Assembly (NCBI RefSeq): GCF_000213975.1
Contig: NZ_GL892076.1
Coordinates: 1,536,283-1,600,282 of the forward strand
Direction of reading: 5' to 3'
DNA: 64,000 nt
DNA from: Centipeda periodontii DSM 2778
Lineage (GTDB): Bacteria > Bacillota > Negativicutes > Selenomonadales > Selenomonadaceae
The translations under genes were made by a program, and so were the position numbers. This document shows, piece by piece, positions 8,666 to 17,219 of this stretch (its first letter is position 1; every line of letters begins with the position of its first letter). The notes beneath the pieces were generated by a model that was not told where the DNA came from, searched no databases, and saw only the letters and a program-made list of their open reading frames with translations.

Positions 8666-8688
8666 AGCGCGAGGTCGAGCCTCGCGCT
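8666..8688. other. Perfect hairpin between the dehydrogenase gene and galU
   Basis: AGCGCGAGG and CCTCGCGCT flank a five-base loop. The following T-run is on the plus strand, while both flanking genes are on the minus strand. On the minus strand only CTATTTA follows. It may be a weak terminator or an RNA-processing or stability hairpin in the intercistronic region. Confidence 0.45.
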
Positions 8689-8706
8689 TTTTCTGATATT
8701 TTTCGC

Positions 8707-9771
8707 TCAGCGCTCCAAAATCTCAAGAATCGCTGCGCCGATCTCCGATGTCTTGGCACTGCCGCCCAGATCCGGTGTGAGTGTCCTCCGCTCCACAAGA
8801 AGTGTTTCGATTGCAGACAGGATACGCTCTGCCCACTCCTGTTCATGGAGAAACTCGAGCATCTGACTGATGGACCAGATGGAAGCAAGCGGATTTGCAG
8901 TCTCCTGACCCGCAATGTCCGGTGCACTCCCATGGATCGGTTCAAACATCGACGGGTATTTTCGCTCAGGGTTGAGATTTGCACCTGCCGCAAGCCCCAT
9001 TCCCCCCGCAATCGCTGCACCGAGATCCGTCAGTATATCGCCGAACAGATTGCTGGTCACAACGATCTCAAAGCGCCCCGGATCCTTGACGAAGAACATG
9101 CTCGCAGCATCGACGAGAAGGCTGTGCGTCTCCACGTCTGGGTATTCCCGACCGATCTCTGCGAAGATTTCATCCCAGAACACCATCGAGTAGCGCAGTG
9201 CATTCCCCTTGGAGATTGAGGTGAGAGAGCGTTTTTCAAGGCGTGCGAGCTCATACGCATAGCGTATGACACGTTCGCAGCCATGGCGGGAAAACACCCC
9301 CGTCTGAAGCGCCATCTCACGCTCTGTCCCGGGATAGAGATGCGCACCGACATTTGCGTACTCTCCCTCACTGTTTTCACGCACGACAATCATATTGATG
9401 TCGTCCGGCAGAACATTTGCGAGCGGGCATGGTGCACCTTTCAAAAGGCGAACAGGACGAAGATTGATATACTCATCGAATCCGCGTCGAATTTGAAGCA
9501 GAAGTCCGCCGAGGGAAACGTGATCCGGAACCCCCGGATAGCCAACCGCACCAAGATAGATGGCATCGAACGGCTTCAGGATATCCAGCCCGTCTGTCGG
9601 CATCATTTCGCCCGTTTTCAGATAGTATTCGCAGCCCCATGGGAAATCCTCGAAGGAAACCGAAAAACCGCCGTCCATCTCAGCAATTCCGGAGAATACT
9701 TTTTTTCCTTCGGCAATGACCTCGGGACCGATTCCGTCCCCCGCAATCACCGCAATATTAAAATGCTTCAT
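8707..9771 (-). CDS. Tartrate/D-malate dehydrogenase-like decarboxylating dehydrogenase
   Basis: An NAD-dependent beta-decarboxylating dehydrogenase of about 354 residues, in the isocitrate/isopropylmalate dehydrogenase superfamily. Distinctive blocks are FPWGCEYYLKTGEMMP, LGAVGYPGVPDHVSLGGLLL, INLRPVRLL and VRENSEGEYANVGAHLYPGT. These resemble the tartrate dehydrogenase (TtuC)/D-malate dehydrogenase branch more than LeuB. No leuA, leuC or leuD lies nearby. Start chosen at ATG 9771 (MKHFNIAVIAGDGIGPEV) after GGGGGACAGCT; the longer ATG 27 bases upstream has no support. The substrate is not proven by sequence. Confidence 0.8.
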   Translation of the reverse strand: MKHFNIAVIAGDGIGPEVIAEGKKVFSGIAEMDGGFSVSFEDFPWGCEYYLKTGEMMPTDGLDILKPFDAIYLGAVGYPGVPDHVSLGGLLLQIRRGFDEYINLRPVRLLKGAPCPLANVLPDDINMIVVRENSEGEYANVGAHLYPGTEREMALQTGVFSRHGCERVIRYAYELARLEKRSLTSISKGNALRYSMVFWDEIFAEIGREYPDVETHSLLVDAASMFFVKDPGRFEIVVTSNLFGDILTDLGAAIAGGMGLAAGANLNPERKYPSMFEPIHGSAPDIAGQETANPLASIWSISQMLEFLHEQEWAERILSAIETLLVERRTLTPDLGGSAKTSEIGAAILEILER

Positions 9772-9794
9772 AGCTGTCCCCCATCCGGTTCCTG

Positions 9795-11369
9795 TCAAAA
9801 TGATTCTGCAATCGTCTTGATGAGAAGTGCTTCCTGCTGACGCGGGAGACCACTACGGTGCAGTGCGCGTCCAAAACCAATGAGGAAGTCAATCTTCTGC
9901 AAACGTGTCAGTGTTGTATTCTCGCGCAGTACTTTCGTAATGGCGCGCATCCCTGCAACGCTCGGATCCCTCTGAAGCTGAACCTCCATGGCAAGCTGAC
10001 CGGCCAGAATATGACGGCGCACCTCATCCGAAATGCCGGCAAGATCATCCACATTATTCTGCGTTACCTGCCGCGGAGACAACGCAGGAACACCCTCCGG
10101 ACGCACAGAACGTTCCACCGCTGGTGCCACATCTTTGACAGCTGGGGCAATAGGTCTTTGTGCAGGCATACCCCCAAGGGCTTCGAATTTCTCCGGCTGT
10201 CTCGGCGCTGCGCCGTTCTCTGCAGCAGGTGTCAGAGAAAACTCTTCATGCGGAAGCTGGGAATAATGCGAGCGTGAGGGGCGCTGTTCCACCTCTGCGA
10301 CCGCTCCTGCAGAGGAGACTGTTGCAGACGGCAGCGTCGAGGAAGGGGTCTGTGCCATTCTCTCTGCCTGCTGCATGATATCCGGAGATGGCGTATTCGA
10401 TGAGGTGATCGTATTGGGGGCAGTTTGTGATACGTATCCATGCTGTGCAGATCCGGGAGTCTGTTGGTCGGTATGCTGCGCGTTAAACGATGCATAAGCC
10501 TGACCTGACGCAACAGCTACCTGTTCAGACATCTGCCGCCCCGAACCGGAAGAAGGGGTCTGTGCCATTCTCTCTGCCTGCTGCATAATATCCGGAGATG
10601 GCGTATTCGATGAGGTGACCGTATTGGGGGCAGTTTGTGATATGTATCCATGCTGCGTAGATCCGGGAGCCTGTTGGTCGGTATGCTGCGCGTTAAATGG
10701 TGCATAAGCCTGACCTGACGCAACAGCTGCCTGTTCAGACATCTGCCGCCCCGAACCGGAAGGAGTCCGATACATCTCATTCGATGCAGCAGATGCCTGC
10801 GCAGAACGCGGATGGTCTGTGGAAGACATTGCATTGGTGGATGTGGATGCCGCAGCCCCATTCACATAACTCTCTGCCTCGGTATGAGATGTTGATTTCT
10901 TTGGTCTTGGCGGCGGTACCGGACGATTCATATTCACGTCGCCGACAAGCTCACGGACAGGACGCCCCTCTTTCGCCGCGAGCTTCTCCTCACGACGGAT
11001 ATCTTCCGCTGTGATGATGACAGGCTTTGCCTTTTGTGCGGAAAGATTGAAGGAGGGCTCATTATTGCGCGCTGCAAGGCGTGCATCAACACTCTCCCAA
11101 CGAAGCCGCGCGGGCTTTACCTGCGTAGATGTTTCCGGCGCCTGTGCAGATGAAGATGTCTTCTTTTGTCCTGAAATCGACGCCTCATACTGATCGCCTA
11201 CAGAAGTTTCCTCTACCGCAGGATTCTTAGCAGGATCTGTCACCAGTCGATTGGCATGAAACAGATCCTGTGAATCCACCGTTTCCGGCGTAGCAGCATA
11301 TGTAGTCCCCGATGAAAGTGTAACAAGCACCGCAGCGGTGAGCATTGTTTTCCTTGATGACATCTTCAT
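9795..11369 (-). CDS. Secreted low-complexity protein with an internal tandem repeat
   Basis: A 524-residue protein of unknown function. Residues 1-25 form a signal peptide ending TTYAA. The middle is rich in Ser, Gln, Pro and Ala, is probably disordered, and contains two near-identical 70-residue repeats (SGSGRQMSEQ...SPDIMQQAERMAQTPS). A PVPPPRPKK proline-rich patch precedes them. The C-terminal 90 residues look folded and helical (ISDEVRRHILAGQLAMEVQLQRD). Cell location is periplasm or surface. The ATG at 11369 follows GAAGGAGAAATATCA. It follows another secreted protein by 43 bases and may form an operon with it. Confidence 0.72.
   Translation of the reverse strand: MKMSSRKTMLTAAVLVTLSSGTTYAATPETVDSQDLFHANRLVTDPAKNPAVEETSVGDQYEASISGQKKTSSSAQAPETSTQVKPARLRWESVDARLAARNNEPSFNLSAQKAKPVIITAEDIRREEKLAAKEGRPVRELVGDVNMNRPVPPPRPKKSTSHTEAESYVNGAAASTSTNAMSSTDHPRSAQASAASNEMYRTPSGSGRQMSEQAAVASGQAYAPFNAQHTDQQAPGSTQHGYISQTAPNTVTSSNTPSPDIMQQAERMAQTPSSGSGRQMSEQVAVASGQAYASFNAQHTDQQTPGSAQHGYVSQTAPNTITSSNTPSPDIMQQAERMAQTPSSTLPSATVSSAGAVAEVEQRPSRSHYSQLPHEEFSLTPAAENGAAPRQPEKFEALGGMPAQRPIAPAVKDVAPAVERSVRPEGVPALSPRQVTQNNVDDLAGISDEVRRHILAGQLAMEVQLQRDPSVAGMRAITKVLRENTTLTRLQKIDFLIGFGRALHRSGLPRQQEALLIKTIAESF
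10342..10761 (-). repeat. Two tandem 210-bp repeats inside a secreted-protein gene
   Basis: Copy one spans about 10342-10551 and copy two 10552-10761, a period of exactly 210 bases or 70 codons. The copies differ at only a small number of positions, several of them conservative codon changes such as A/T and I/V. The reading frame is preserved, and this length suits gain or loss by recombination. Confidence 0.9.
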
Positions 11370-11412
11370 TGATATTTCTCCTTCAATTCTCTATCGTTAT
11401 GAAAACAACTGC

Positions 11413-12063
11413 TCACATCCGTGCGTGCAGTGTACGTGCCCCGGCCAAAAAAGAAGCGACAGATGCGGCACGCAAATCCGGATTGTCGATAAGCTCGAGT
11501 CCGTAGCGCTCTCCGTTTTCGCCGCGGAAAAACAAGACTGCCATTTGATTGTCTGCCGTCGCAGTGGCATCTGTTATACCATCACCATCTTCATCAATTT
11601 CAACCTCTTTGGCTGTGGTGGCAAAGATCGCCTTATTGTTCTCAGTCAGTTTGACAAGCATGATCCCTTCATAACCATTGCTTCCCATAATGCGTGCCAA
11701 AAGTGTGGTAGCTTCCTCGGGATCAATGCGATTGAGATCGGGCAGAGCTTCCTCGGGAAATGCATTGATGAGAACAACCCACGCATTTTTGATGTGATAT
11801 TCTTCGTTCTCAAAAATCAGAATCTCACCTGTGCGATTTTCAAACAGCGTACTGGCAGGAATGACTCCGACAGGTGGTTTCGGACACAGGATCTGATAAC
11901 CGTAAGCCTCACTCTTATAGGAGTAGGAAAGTTCCGGTACCGATTGTCCCACAGCCTGCACAGTCTCCACATCTGCTGCCTCAGCAGAAAATGCATATGA
12001 TGCACTGGATAAAACCGCCGAAGCAAAGACGGTTGCAGCTATTTTTCGATACCTCTTTATCAT
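11413..12063 (-). CDS. Secreted protein of unknown function with a calcium-loop-like motif
   Basis: A 216-residue protein with a clear signal peptide (KRYRKIAATVFASAVLSSASYAFSAEA). I do not recognise its family. The mature part begins with an amphipathic region containing YGYQILCPKPPVGVIP and has one Cys. Near residue 155 is DEDGDGITDAT, resembling an EF-hand or dockerin-type calcium loop. The ATG at 12063 overlaps the pncC stop as ATGA, so it is translated with pncC and rimO. Location is probably periplasmic. Confidence 0.7.
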   Translation of the reverse strand: MIKRYRKIAATVFASAVLSSASYAFSAEAADVETVQAVGQSVPELSYSYKSEAYGYQILCPKPPVGVIPASTLFENRTGEILIFENEEYHIKNAWVVLINAFPEEALPDLNRIDPEEATTLLARIMGSNGYEGIMLVKLTENNKAIFATTAKEVEIDEDGDGITDATATADNQMAVLFFRGENGERYGLELIDNPDLRAASVASFLAGARTLHARM

Positions 12064-12551
12064 GTGGTTCTCCTTATCACGTTGCAGATCATGGCAAGTG
12101 CTTTTTCAACTGCCGCTTGTTTATTTTCTATCCGTGTTCCGGAAAAATTATTTTTTCGGACAACTGTATGTGTGTGGTCGGCTACCGCAATATAAACCAG
12201 TCCGACGGGCTTTTCTGCCGAACCGCCGCCAGGACCTGCAATTCCCGTAATTCCCACTCCAATGTCCGTCTGTATCAGTTGACGCACATTTTCTGCCATC
12301 TCTCGCGCCGTCTCCTCCGAAACGGCACCGTAAACGGTAAGAGTCTCCTCAGAAACGTGGAGGATACGTGCCTTCACATGATTGGCGTAGGATACAATGC
12401 TTCCCATGACATAGCTGGAACTGCCGGACATATCTGTGAGCGTACTTGTAAGGAGTCCTCCGGTACAGGATTCCGCACAGGCAATCGTCAATCCCGCCTC
12501 ATGCAGTTCCCGCCCCGTCCTCTCAGACAGCGTTTCATCTGCAAAAGCCAT
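12060..12551 (-). CDS. pncC: Nicotinamide-nucleotide amidohydrolase (CinA C-terminal domain, PncC)
   Basis: A 163-residue stand-alone CinA C-terminal domain. This family deamidates nicotinamide mononucleotide in pyridine-nucleotide salvage. Motifs seen are IACAESCTGGLLTSTLTD, GSIVSYANHVKARIL and GITGIAGPGGGSAEKPVGLVYIA. There is no N-terminal CinA/MoCF domain. It overlaps rimO by one base (TGATG) and the following secreted-protein gene by four. Confidence 0.92.
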   Translation of the reverse strand: MAFADETLSERTGRELHEAGLTIACAESCTGGLLTSTLTDMSGSSSYVMGSIVSYANHVKARILHVSEETLTVYGAVSEETAREMAENVRQLIQTDIGVGITGIAGPGGGSAEKPVGLVYIAVADHTHTVVRKNNFSGTRIENKQAAVEKALAMICNVIRRTT

Positions 12552-13879
12552 CAGTGCACCCTCTCACCCACAATGTCATAGGTAAATCCCTGAAGGAGGC
12601 GGACGCGTACAATATCGCCCACACGACTCACTGTATCGTCCTCGATGTAGATCTGCCCGTCCACCTCAGGAGCTTCCCGATAGGAACGTCCAACCGCAAT
12701 CGCCTGCTGTTCTGAATCACGCCCCTCGATCAGGACATCCATTTCCTGATTTTCGAAACTGATATTAATCTCCTCCGAGATCTTGCTCTGGAGGCTCATC
12801 AAATCATGATAGCGTTCCTGCATAACCTCCTCGGAGACCTTATGCGCCATATTTGCTGCAGGCGTACCCTCCTCCTCGGAGTAAGTAAAGATTCCAACTT
12901 TATCGAAACGCTGCTCCTCCACAAAGGAACGAAGCGCTTGGTAATGTGTGTCTGTCTCGCCGGGAAAGCCAACAATGAAGGTCGAGCGAATCGCCACCCC
13001 CGGAATGCGGTCACGCAGCTTTTTGATCAGCTTATCCACACCTTCACGCGTATCTGGGCGGTTCATCGACCGCAGGACGGCATTATGTGCATGTTGAAGA
13101 GGAAGATCCACATATTTTACAACCTTGGGCTCGGTTGCAAACACCTCGATGAGTTCATCCGTAAAGTATTTCGGATAGCTGTATAATACGCGAACCCATG
13201 CAATTTTCTCAATCTTCGCCAGCTCCCGCAAAAGCGCTGGAAGCATTGGCTTTTTATAGCGATCCAGACCATAGTTTGCGCTGTCCTGCGCAATCAAAAT
13301 GAGCTCGCGCACACCGTTCTCTGCCAGTTCCTGCGCCTCCGCAATAATATCCTCCATATCCCGGCTTCGGAAGCTGCCGCGAATCAGTGGAATCGCACAG
13401 AATGCACACCGATGATCGCAGCCCTCTGCGATCTTCACATAGGCAGTATAGTTGGGCGTTGTACGCACGCGCGGAGTCTTGGCATCATAGATGGTCTCGT
13501 CCTTCCCCGCAATCAAAAGCCGTCGGCCCTTCAGCGTTTCTTGGATAACCTCCATGATGCGACTCCACGCTCCCGTGCCGATGATGGCATTGGCCTCCGG
13601 AATCTCATCGAGCAGTTGCTGCCCGTACCGCTGCCCGAGACACCCCGCAACAATGAGACTGCGGCAGCGCCCTGTTTCCTTATAGTCCGCCATCCCGAGT
13701 ACTGTTGTAATGGATTCTTCCTTTGCAGATTGGATGAAGGCGCAGGTGTTGACGATCAGGATATCCGCCTCTGCCGGCTCATTGGTGATCTCAATTCCAT
13801 GCTCCCGCATAATGCCGAGCATGACCTCAGTATCAACAAGGTTCTTTGCACAACCGAGACTGATAAAACCCGCTTTCAC
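12551..13879 (-). CDS. rimO: Ribosomal protein S12 methylthiotransferase RimO
   Basis: A radical-SAM enzyme that adds a methylthio group to an aspartate of ribosomal protein S12. The 442-residue protein has the UPF0004 N-domain with Cys10, Cys46 and Cys80 for one Fe-S cluster. The radical-SAM triad CDHRCAFC lies at Cys154/158/161, and a TRAM domain sits at the C-terminus. The N-terminal FISLGCAKNLVDTE separates RimO from MiaB. The start is GTG at 13879 with AGAGGAG upstream. It follows the solute-binding-protein gene by 24 bases. Confidence 0.95.
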   Translation of the reverse strand: MKAGFISLGCAKNLVDTEVMLGIMREHGIEITNEPAEADILIVNTCAFIQSAKEESITTVLGMADYKETGRCRSLIVAGCLGQRYGQQLLDEIPEANAIIGTGAWSRIMEVIQETLKGRRLLIAGKDETIYDAKTPRVRTTPNYTAYVKIAEGCDHRCAFCAIPLIRGSFRSRDMEDIIAEAQELAENGVRELILIAQDSANYGLDRYKKPMLPALLRELAKIEKIAWVRVLYSYPKYFTDELIEVFATEPKVVKYVDLPLQHAHNAVLRSMNRPDTREGVDKLIKKLRDRIPGVAIRSTFIVGFPGETDTHYQALRSFVEEQRFDKVGIFTYSEEEGTPAANMAHKVSEEVMQERYHDLMSLQSKISEEINISFENQEMDVLIEGRDSEQQAIAVGRSYREAPEVDGQIYIEDDTVSRVGDIVRVRLLQGFTYDIVGERVH

Positions 13880-13903
13880 TGATAAACTCTCCTCTGGCTT
13901 CCG

Positions 13904-14953
13904 TTACTCTTCATAGAACCGTACCTCTTTGATCCAGCGATCCAGGAGGATCTCCTTTTCCTCCTTGCTAAAATACGGTCTGCTCCTAAAAATATTGATA
14001 TTCTTCCCCGCAAACATCTGATAGGAAAGCGTCATGGGATTCGTCGTCAGGAAATAGAAGCGATGCTGCGCAAGTGCAAGCTGTGCCTCATCCGACAGCA
14101 GCCAGTCCGCAAACACCTCTGCCGCGCGCGCATCACGCTCCGGCGAGCGAAATGCAATGCCCGTGCCATAGATGACAGCAGACGTCCCATCTGTAGGATA
14201 AAGAATGCGAATGGGATATTCGTCGTGCACATAGCGGAGCGTTTCGCTCAAAACTGCCACCGAAAGATCCACCTCGCCCATTCCCGCCTGTCGTACTGGT
14301 GTATGCAGATATTTAGAGTACTGCATAATCTTCGGCTGTATTCTGCGCCAAATTTCAAAGGCACGCTGATCCCCATACTCGGCAATCATACTGTAGAGCA
14401 GATTCGAGGAGGCATCTGCCGCCATGAAATCTGTTGTTCCGATGCGGACGTCGCGCTGCTGTGCGAGTTGTTGCCACGAGTTTGGCAGGTCGAGATGAGT
14501 CCGCAGATAATCCTGATTCACCGCAAAAACCACAGGATCGTACCATACTCCTGTCCAGTAGCGATTTGGATGACGGAACGAATCTGCAACCTGATCACTT
14601 TTCTCTGAGATATATGGCATGAGATAGCCGGCAGCAGCCGCACGATCCAGTGTCTCACGGTCTGCCAGAATGAGCGCCGCCTTGCCATCACTTTCACCAA
14701 GAGACTGCTCACGCAGACGTCTTAGAATCTGTTCGGATGACAGCTGAACGAAGTTGACACGGATATTATACTCTTTTTCATATTCCTCGGACAGCACCGC
14801 CGCAACCTCTGCCGGAAACGATGTATAGGCTGTAATTTCCTGCATGGGATGGCGCTGGACACCACGCCCCCCCGACGACAGATATGCAGACCCCACAGCA
14901 AACAGTGTCACGAGGATGACTGTTATCATGATAAACAGAGTATACCGCTTCAT
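13904..14953 (-). CDS. Extracellular solute-binding protein (family 1-like), no transporter nearby
   Basis: A protein of about 349 residues with an N-terminal signal or anchor helix (YTLFIMITVILVTLFAVGSA) and no lipobox cysteine. The mature part resembles iron or polyamine-type periplasmic binding proteins: EITAYTSFPAEVAAVLSEEYEKEY, then VWYDPVVFAVNQDYL and AVIYGTGIAFRSPER, with the usual C-terminal ADWLLSDEAQ. The ligand is unknown. I chose ATG 14953 with AGAGGA upstream; a longer frame to 15019 overlaps the promoter. No permease or ATPase gene lies beside it. It heads the run to rimO and pncC. Confidence 0.8.
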   Translation of the reverse strand: MKRYTLFIMITVILVTLFAVGSAYLSSGGRGVQRHPMQEITAYTSFPAEVAAVLSEEYEKEYNIRVNFVQLSSEQILRRLREQSLGESDGKAALILADRETLDRAAAAGYLMPYISEKSDQVADSFRHPNRYWTGVWYDPVVFAVNQDYLRTHLDLPNSWQQLAQQRDVRIGTTDFMAADASSNLLYSMIAEYGDQRAFEIWRRIQPKIMQYSKYLHTPVRQAGMGEVDLSVAVLSETLRYVHDEYPIRILYPTDGTSAVIYGTGIAFRSPERDARAAEVFADWLLSDEAQLALAQHRFYFLTTNPMTLSYQMFAGKNINIFRSRPYFSKEEKEILLDRWIKEVRFYEE

Positions 14954-14992
14954 GAAAAATCCTCTTTCGGTTAGAAAAATTAGCCTTTGTAT

Positions 14993-15021
14993 ATTATAAA
15001 CAATTCCTCCAAAATCCACAA
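14993..15021 (-). promoter_or_regulatory. Promoter of the solute-binding protein/rimO operon
   Basis: On the minus strand TTGTGG and TATAAT are separated by 17 bases, about 40 bases upstream of the ATG at 14953. The -10 is perfect. The location also argues against the longer frame of the binding protein. Confidence 0.72.
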
Positions 15022-15103
15022 GCCATTTTATCCGTACGAGGCAAGCTACTCTTGTGCAATAAAAAGACGCCTCTACAAAGGTAAAAGCGCCCTTCCAAAT
15101 TTA

Positions 15104-15262
15104 GGAACCACTGATAAATTCAGCCCGCCATCTTGACGTATCTTTTTTGCCCACACTTCGTCGACAAATCCTCCACATAGCTTTGGCTATGCGTCCGGTT
15201 TGCCTCCTCAATCGGACGAAAAAATCTACGCCAATCTGAGGGTCTATTTTATCAGCGATTCC
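15104..15262 (+). mobile_element. MITE-like palindromic element, copy 1
   Basis: A 159-base element beginning GGAACCACTGATAAATT and ending TTTTATCAGCGATTCC. The two halves are imperfect inverted repeats along their whole length. It is flanked by TTA direct repeats at 15101-15103 and 15263-15265. The right flank lies one base from the stop codon of the transketolase C-subunit gene. Three more copies occur at 22520, 34376 and 50193. No coding capacity. Orientation naming is arbitrary, with copies 1 and 2 alike. Confidence 0.85.
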
Positions 15263-15266
15263 TTAC

Positions 15267-16208
15267 TTATTTTCCAACGAGTGTCTTTGTCTGTGCCACA
15301 ATATGCTCTGCAGTGAGTCCGAACTGTTTCAGCAGCTCCGCTGCAGGTCCAGAATGACCGAACTCATCCCGAACGCCAATGCGGTGCACAAGTGTCGGAC
15401 ATTTCTCTGCGAGAACAGCAGCAACAGCCTCGCCCAAGCCACCAAGAATATTGTGTTCCTCAACCGTCACAACACGTCCACAGTCCTGAGCTGCCTGAAT
15501 GATAAGTTCCTCATCTAGGGGTTTGATCGTCGCCATATTGATCACGCGAGCATGAATCCCCTCGGCTACAAGACGTTTTCCCGCCTCGATCGCCTCGGGA
15601 ACGAGAATGCCCGTTGCAATAATCGCTACATCCTTACCTTCTTGAAGGACCTCTCCCTTGCCTACCTTAAACGTGAAGGACTCATCATGGTAAACCGGCG
15701 TTGCTGCACGACCGAAGCGAATGTATACAGGCCCATCCATCTCGTATGCAACGTGCACCATCTTTCGTGCCTCGACATCGTCCGAGGGACACATAACCGT
15801 CATCCCAGGAATCGTGCGCATCAGTGCAAAGTCCTCACAGCACTGATGAGAGGCTCCATCTTCGCCGACCGAGATACCGCCGTGTGTCGCGCAAATCTTG
15901 ACATTCAGATGCGGGTAGCCGATGGTATTGCGCACCTGCTCATAGGCACGTCCCGCCGCAAACATGGCAAAGGTTGACACAAATGGAACAAGTCCCATCG
16001 TCGAGAGTCCCGCGCCGACATCGACCATATCACATTCTGCAATTCCACAGTTGAAATGACGATCCGGAAATGCTTTCTTAAAGGTTCCGCTCTTCGTTGC
16101 ACCTGCAAGATCCGCATCTAGGACAACGACATCCGTGTGTTCCTTGCCAAGTTCTACAAGTGCATTCCCGTAACTGTCACGCGTTGCAATTTTCTTTACG
16201 TCTGCCAT
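15267..16208 (-). CDS. Transketolase, C-terminal subunit
   Basis: The pyrimidine-binding and C-terminal half of a split transketolase of the pentose-phosphate pathway, about 313 residues. It shows ATRDSYGNALVELG, a pyrimidine-domain stretch with STFAMFAAGRAYEQVRN and THGGISVGEDGASHQ, and a C-terminal domain with EEHNILGGLGEAVA. ATG at 16208 has AGGAGG seven bases upstream; the ATG six bases earlier is too close to it. It follows the N-terminal subunit by two bases. Such two-gene transketolases are common in Firmicutes and archaea. Confidence 0.93.
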   Translation of the reverse strand: MADVKKIATRDSYGNALVELGKEHTDVVVLDADLAGATKSGTFKKAFPDRHFNCGIAECDMVDVGAGLSTMGLVPFVSTFAMFAAGRAYEQVRNTIGYPHLNVKICATHGGISVGEDGASHQCCEDFALMRTIPGMTVMCPSDDVEARKMVHVAYEMDGPVYIRFGRAATPVYHDESFTFKVGKGEVLQEGKDVAIIATGILVPEAIEAGKRLVAEGIHARVINMATIKPLDEELIIQAAQDCGRVVTVEEHNILGGLGEAVAAVLAEKCPTLVHRIGVRDEFGHSGPAAELLKQFGLTAEHIVAQTKTLVGK

Positions 16209-16210
16209 GC

Positions 16211-17062
16211 TCATGCCTCCTCAATCGCCTTGCGAATCGCAGCAAGTTCCTCGAGTCCCTGTGCGAGTTCGTCATCATTGGGTGCCTTGCCATGCCAGCT
16301 GGCCTTGTTCTCCATGAAGGAGATATCCTTGCCCTTCACCGTTTTCATCAAAATCGCCGTCGGCTTGCCCGTCCCTTTATTCGCATGGAACGTCTTGAAC
16401 GCTTCCTCGAGGGCATTGTAGTCGTGTCCATCAATCGAGATGACCGCACAGCCAAATGCCTCGAATTTCTTATCAACGGGAGCTGTATTCATGACATCTG
16501 CCGTCGCTCCATCAATTTGAAGCCCGTTGATATCCACCGCAATGCAGAGATTGTCGAGCTTAAAATGGGCGGAGAACATGAGTGCCTCCCAGACCTGCCC
16601 CTCAGCAAGTTCGCCGTCACCAAGGAGTGTATAGACATTGATGTCCTTCCCCAGATACTTTGCGCCCTTTGCCATTCCTGCCGCTGTCGAGATTCCCTGC
16701 CCAAGCGAGCCTGTAGACATATCAACACCCGGCGTGAGGTTCATGTTCGGATGCCCCTGCAGACGCGAATCGATATGACGGAGTGTCAGGAGTTCCTCCA
16801 CCGGAAAAAAGCCACGATTGGCAAGCGTTGCATAGAGACCGGGTGCAACATGCCCCTTCGAGAGGACAAAACGATCTCGATTCGGATCGTGTGGGTTCTT
16901 CGGATCTACGCGAAGCTCTCGGTTGTAAAGATAGGTAAAGTACTCCGTCGATGAAAGTGAGCCACCCGGATGACCACTCTTTGCCGCGTGCGTGCCGCGC
17001 AAAATCCCCTCACGCACCTTCACCGCAAAAAGCCGGAGCTCCTTCTGTTCAGCTGCCGTCAT
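16211..17062 (-). CDS. Transketolase, N-terminal subunit
   Basis: The thiamine-diphosphate-binding half of the split transketolase, about 283 residues. Key motifs are KSGHPGGSLSSTEYF, LSKGHVAPGLYATLA, TGSLGQGISTAAGMA and the ThDP motif GDGELAEGQVWEALMFSAHFKLDNL. Start set at ATG 17062 with AGGAGGAGTTTT directly upstream. It and the next gene form a two-gene operon with its own promoter. Confidence 0.94.
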   Translation of the reverse strand: MTAAEQKELRLFAVKVREGILRGTHAAKSGHPGGSLSSTEYFTYLYNRELRVDPKNPHDPNRDRFVLSKGHVAPGLYATLANRGFFPVEELLTLRHIDSRLQGHPNMNLTPGVDMSTGSLGQGISTAAGMAKGAKYLGKDINVYTLLGDGELAEGQVWEALMFSAHFKLDNLCIAVDINGLQIDGATADVMNTAPVDKKFEAFGCAVISIDGHDYNALEEAFKTFHANKGTGKPTAILMKTVKGKDISFMENKASWHGKAPNDDELAQGLEELAAIRKAIEEA

Positions 17063-17107
17063 AAAACTCCTCCTTGCCCCAATCAAATTATTATCGATAC
17101 TGCATTC

Positions 17108-17135
17108 ATTTTACCTTTTTTTCTTTTGCCTGCAA
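17108..17135 (-). promoter_or_regulatory. Candidate promoter of the transketolase genes
   Basis: TTGCAG-16-TAAAAT on the minus strand, about 45 bases upstream of the ATG at 17062. Both boxes have mismatches, so this is a moderate match. Confidence 0.55.
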
Positions 17136-17173
17136 TATACATAAAGTCACATTTTTTCTGAAATATTTACAAA

Positions 17174-17202
17174 TGAAAAAGTCACCCCAAGAAGGCGACT
17201 TC
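17174..17202 (-). terminator. Terminator after the RNase J gene
   Basis: On the minus strand AAGTCGCC...GGTGACTT forms a stem with one mismatch and is followed by TTTTTCATTT. It lies about 20 bases after the RNase J stop and before the transketolase promoter. Confidence 0.8.
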
Positions 17203-17219
17203 CTCTCTATGAAACTATC

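Noticed and set aside
8666..8688. Strong terminator for the dehydrogenase gene
   Set aside because: The T-run is on the wrong strand for minus-strand transcription, so it is reported only as a hairpin.
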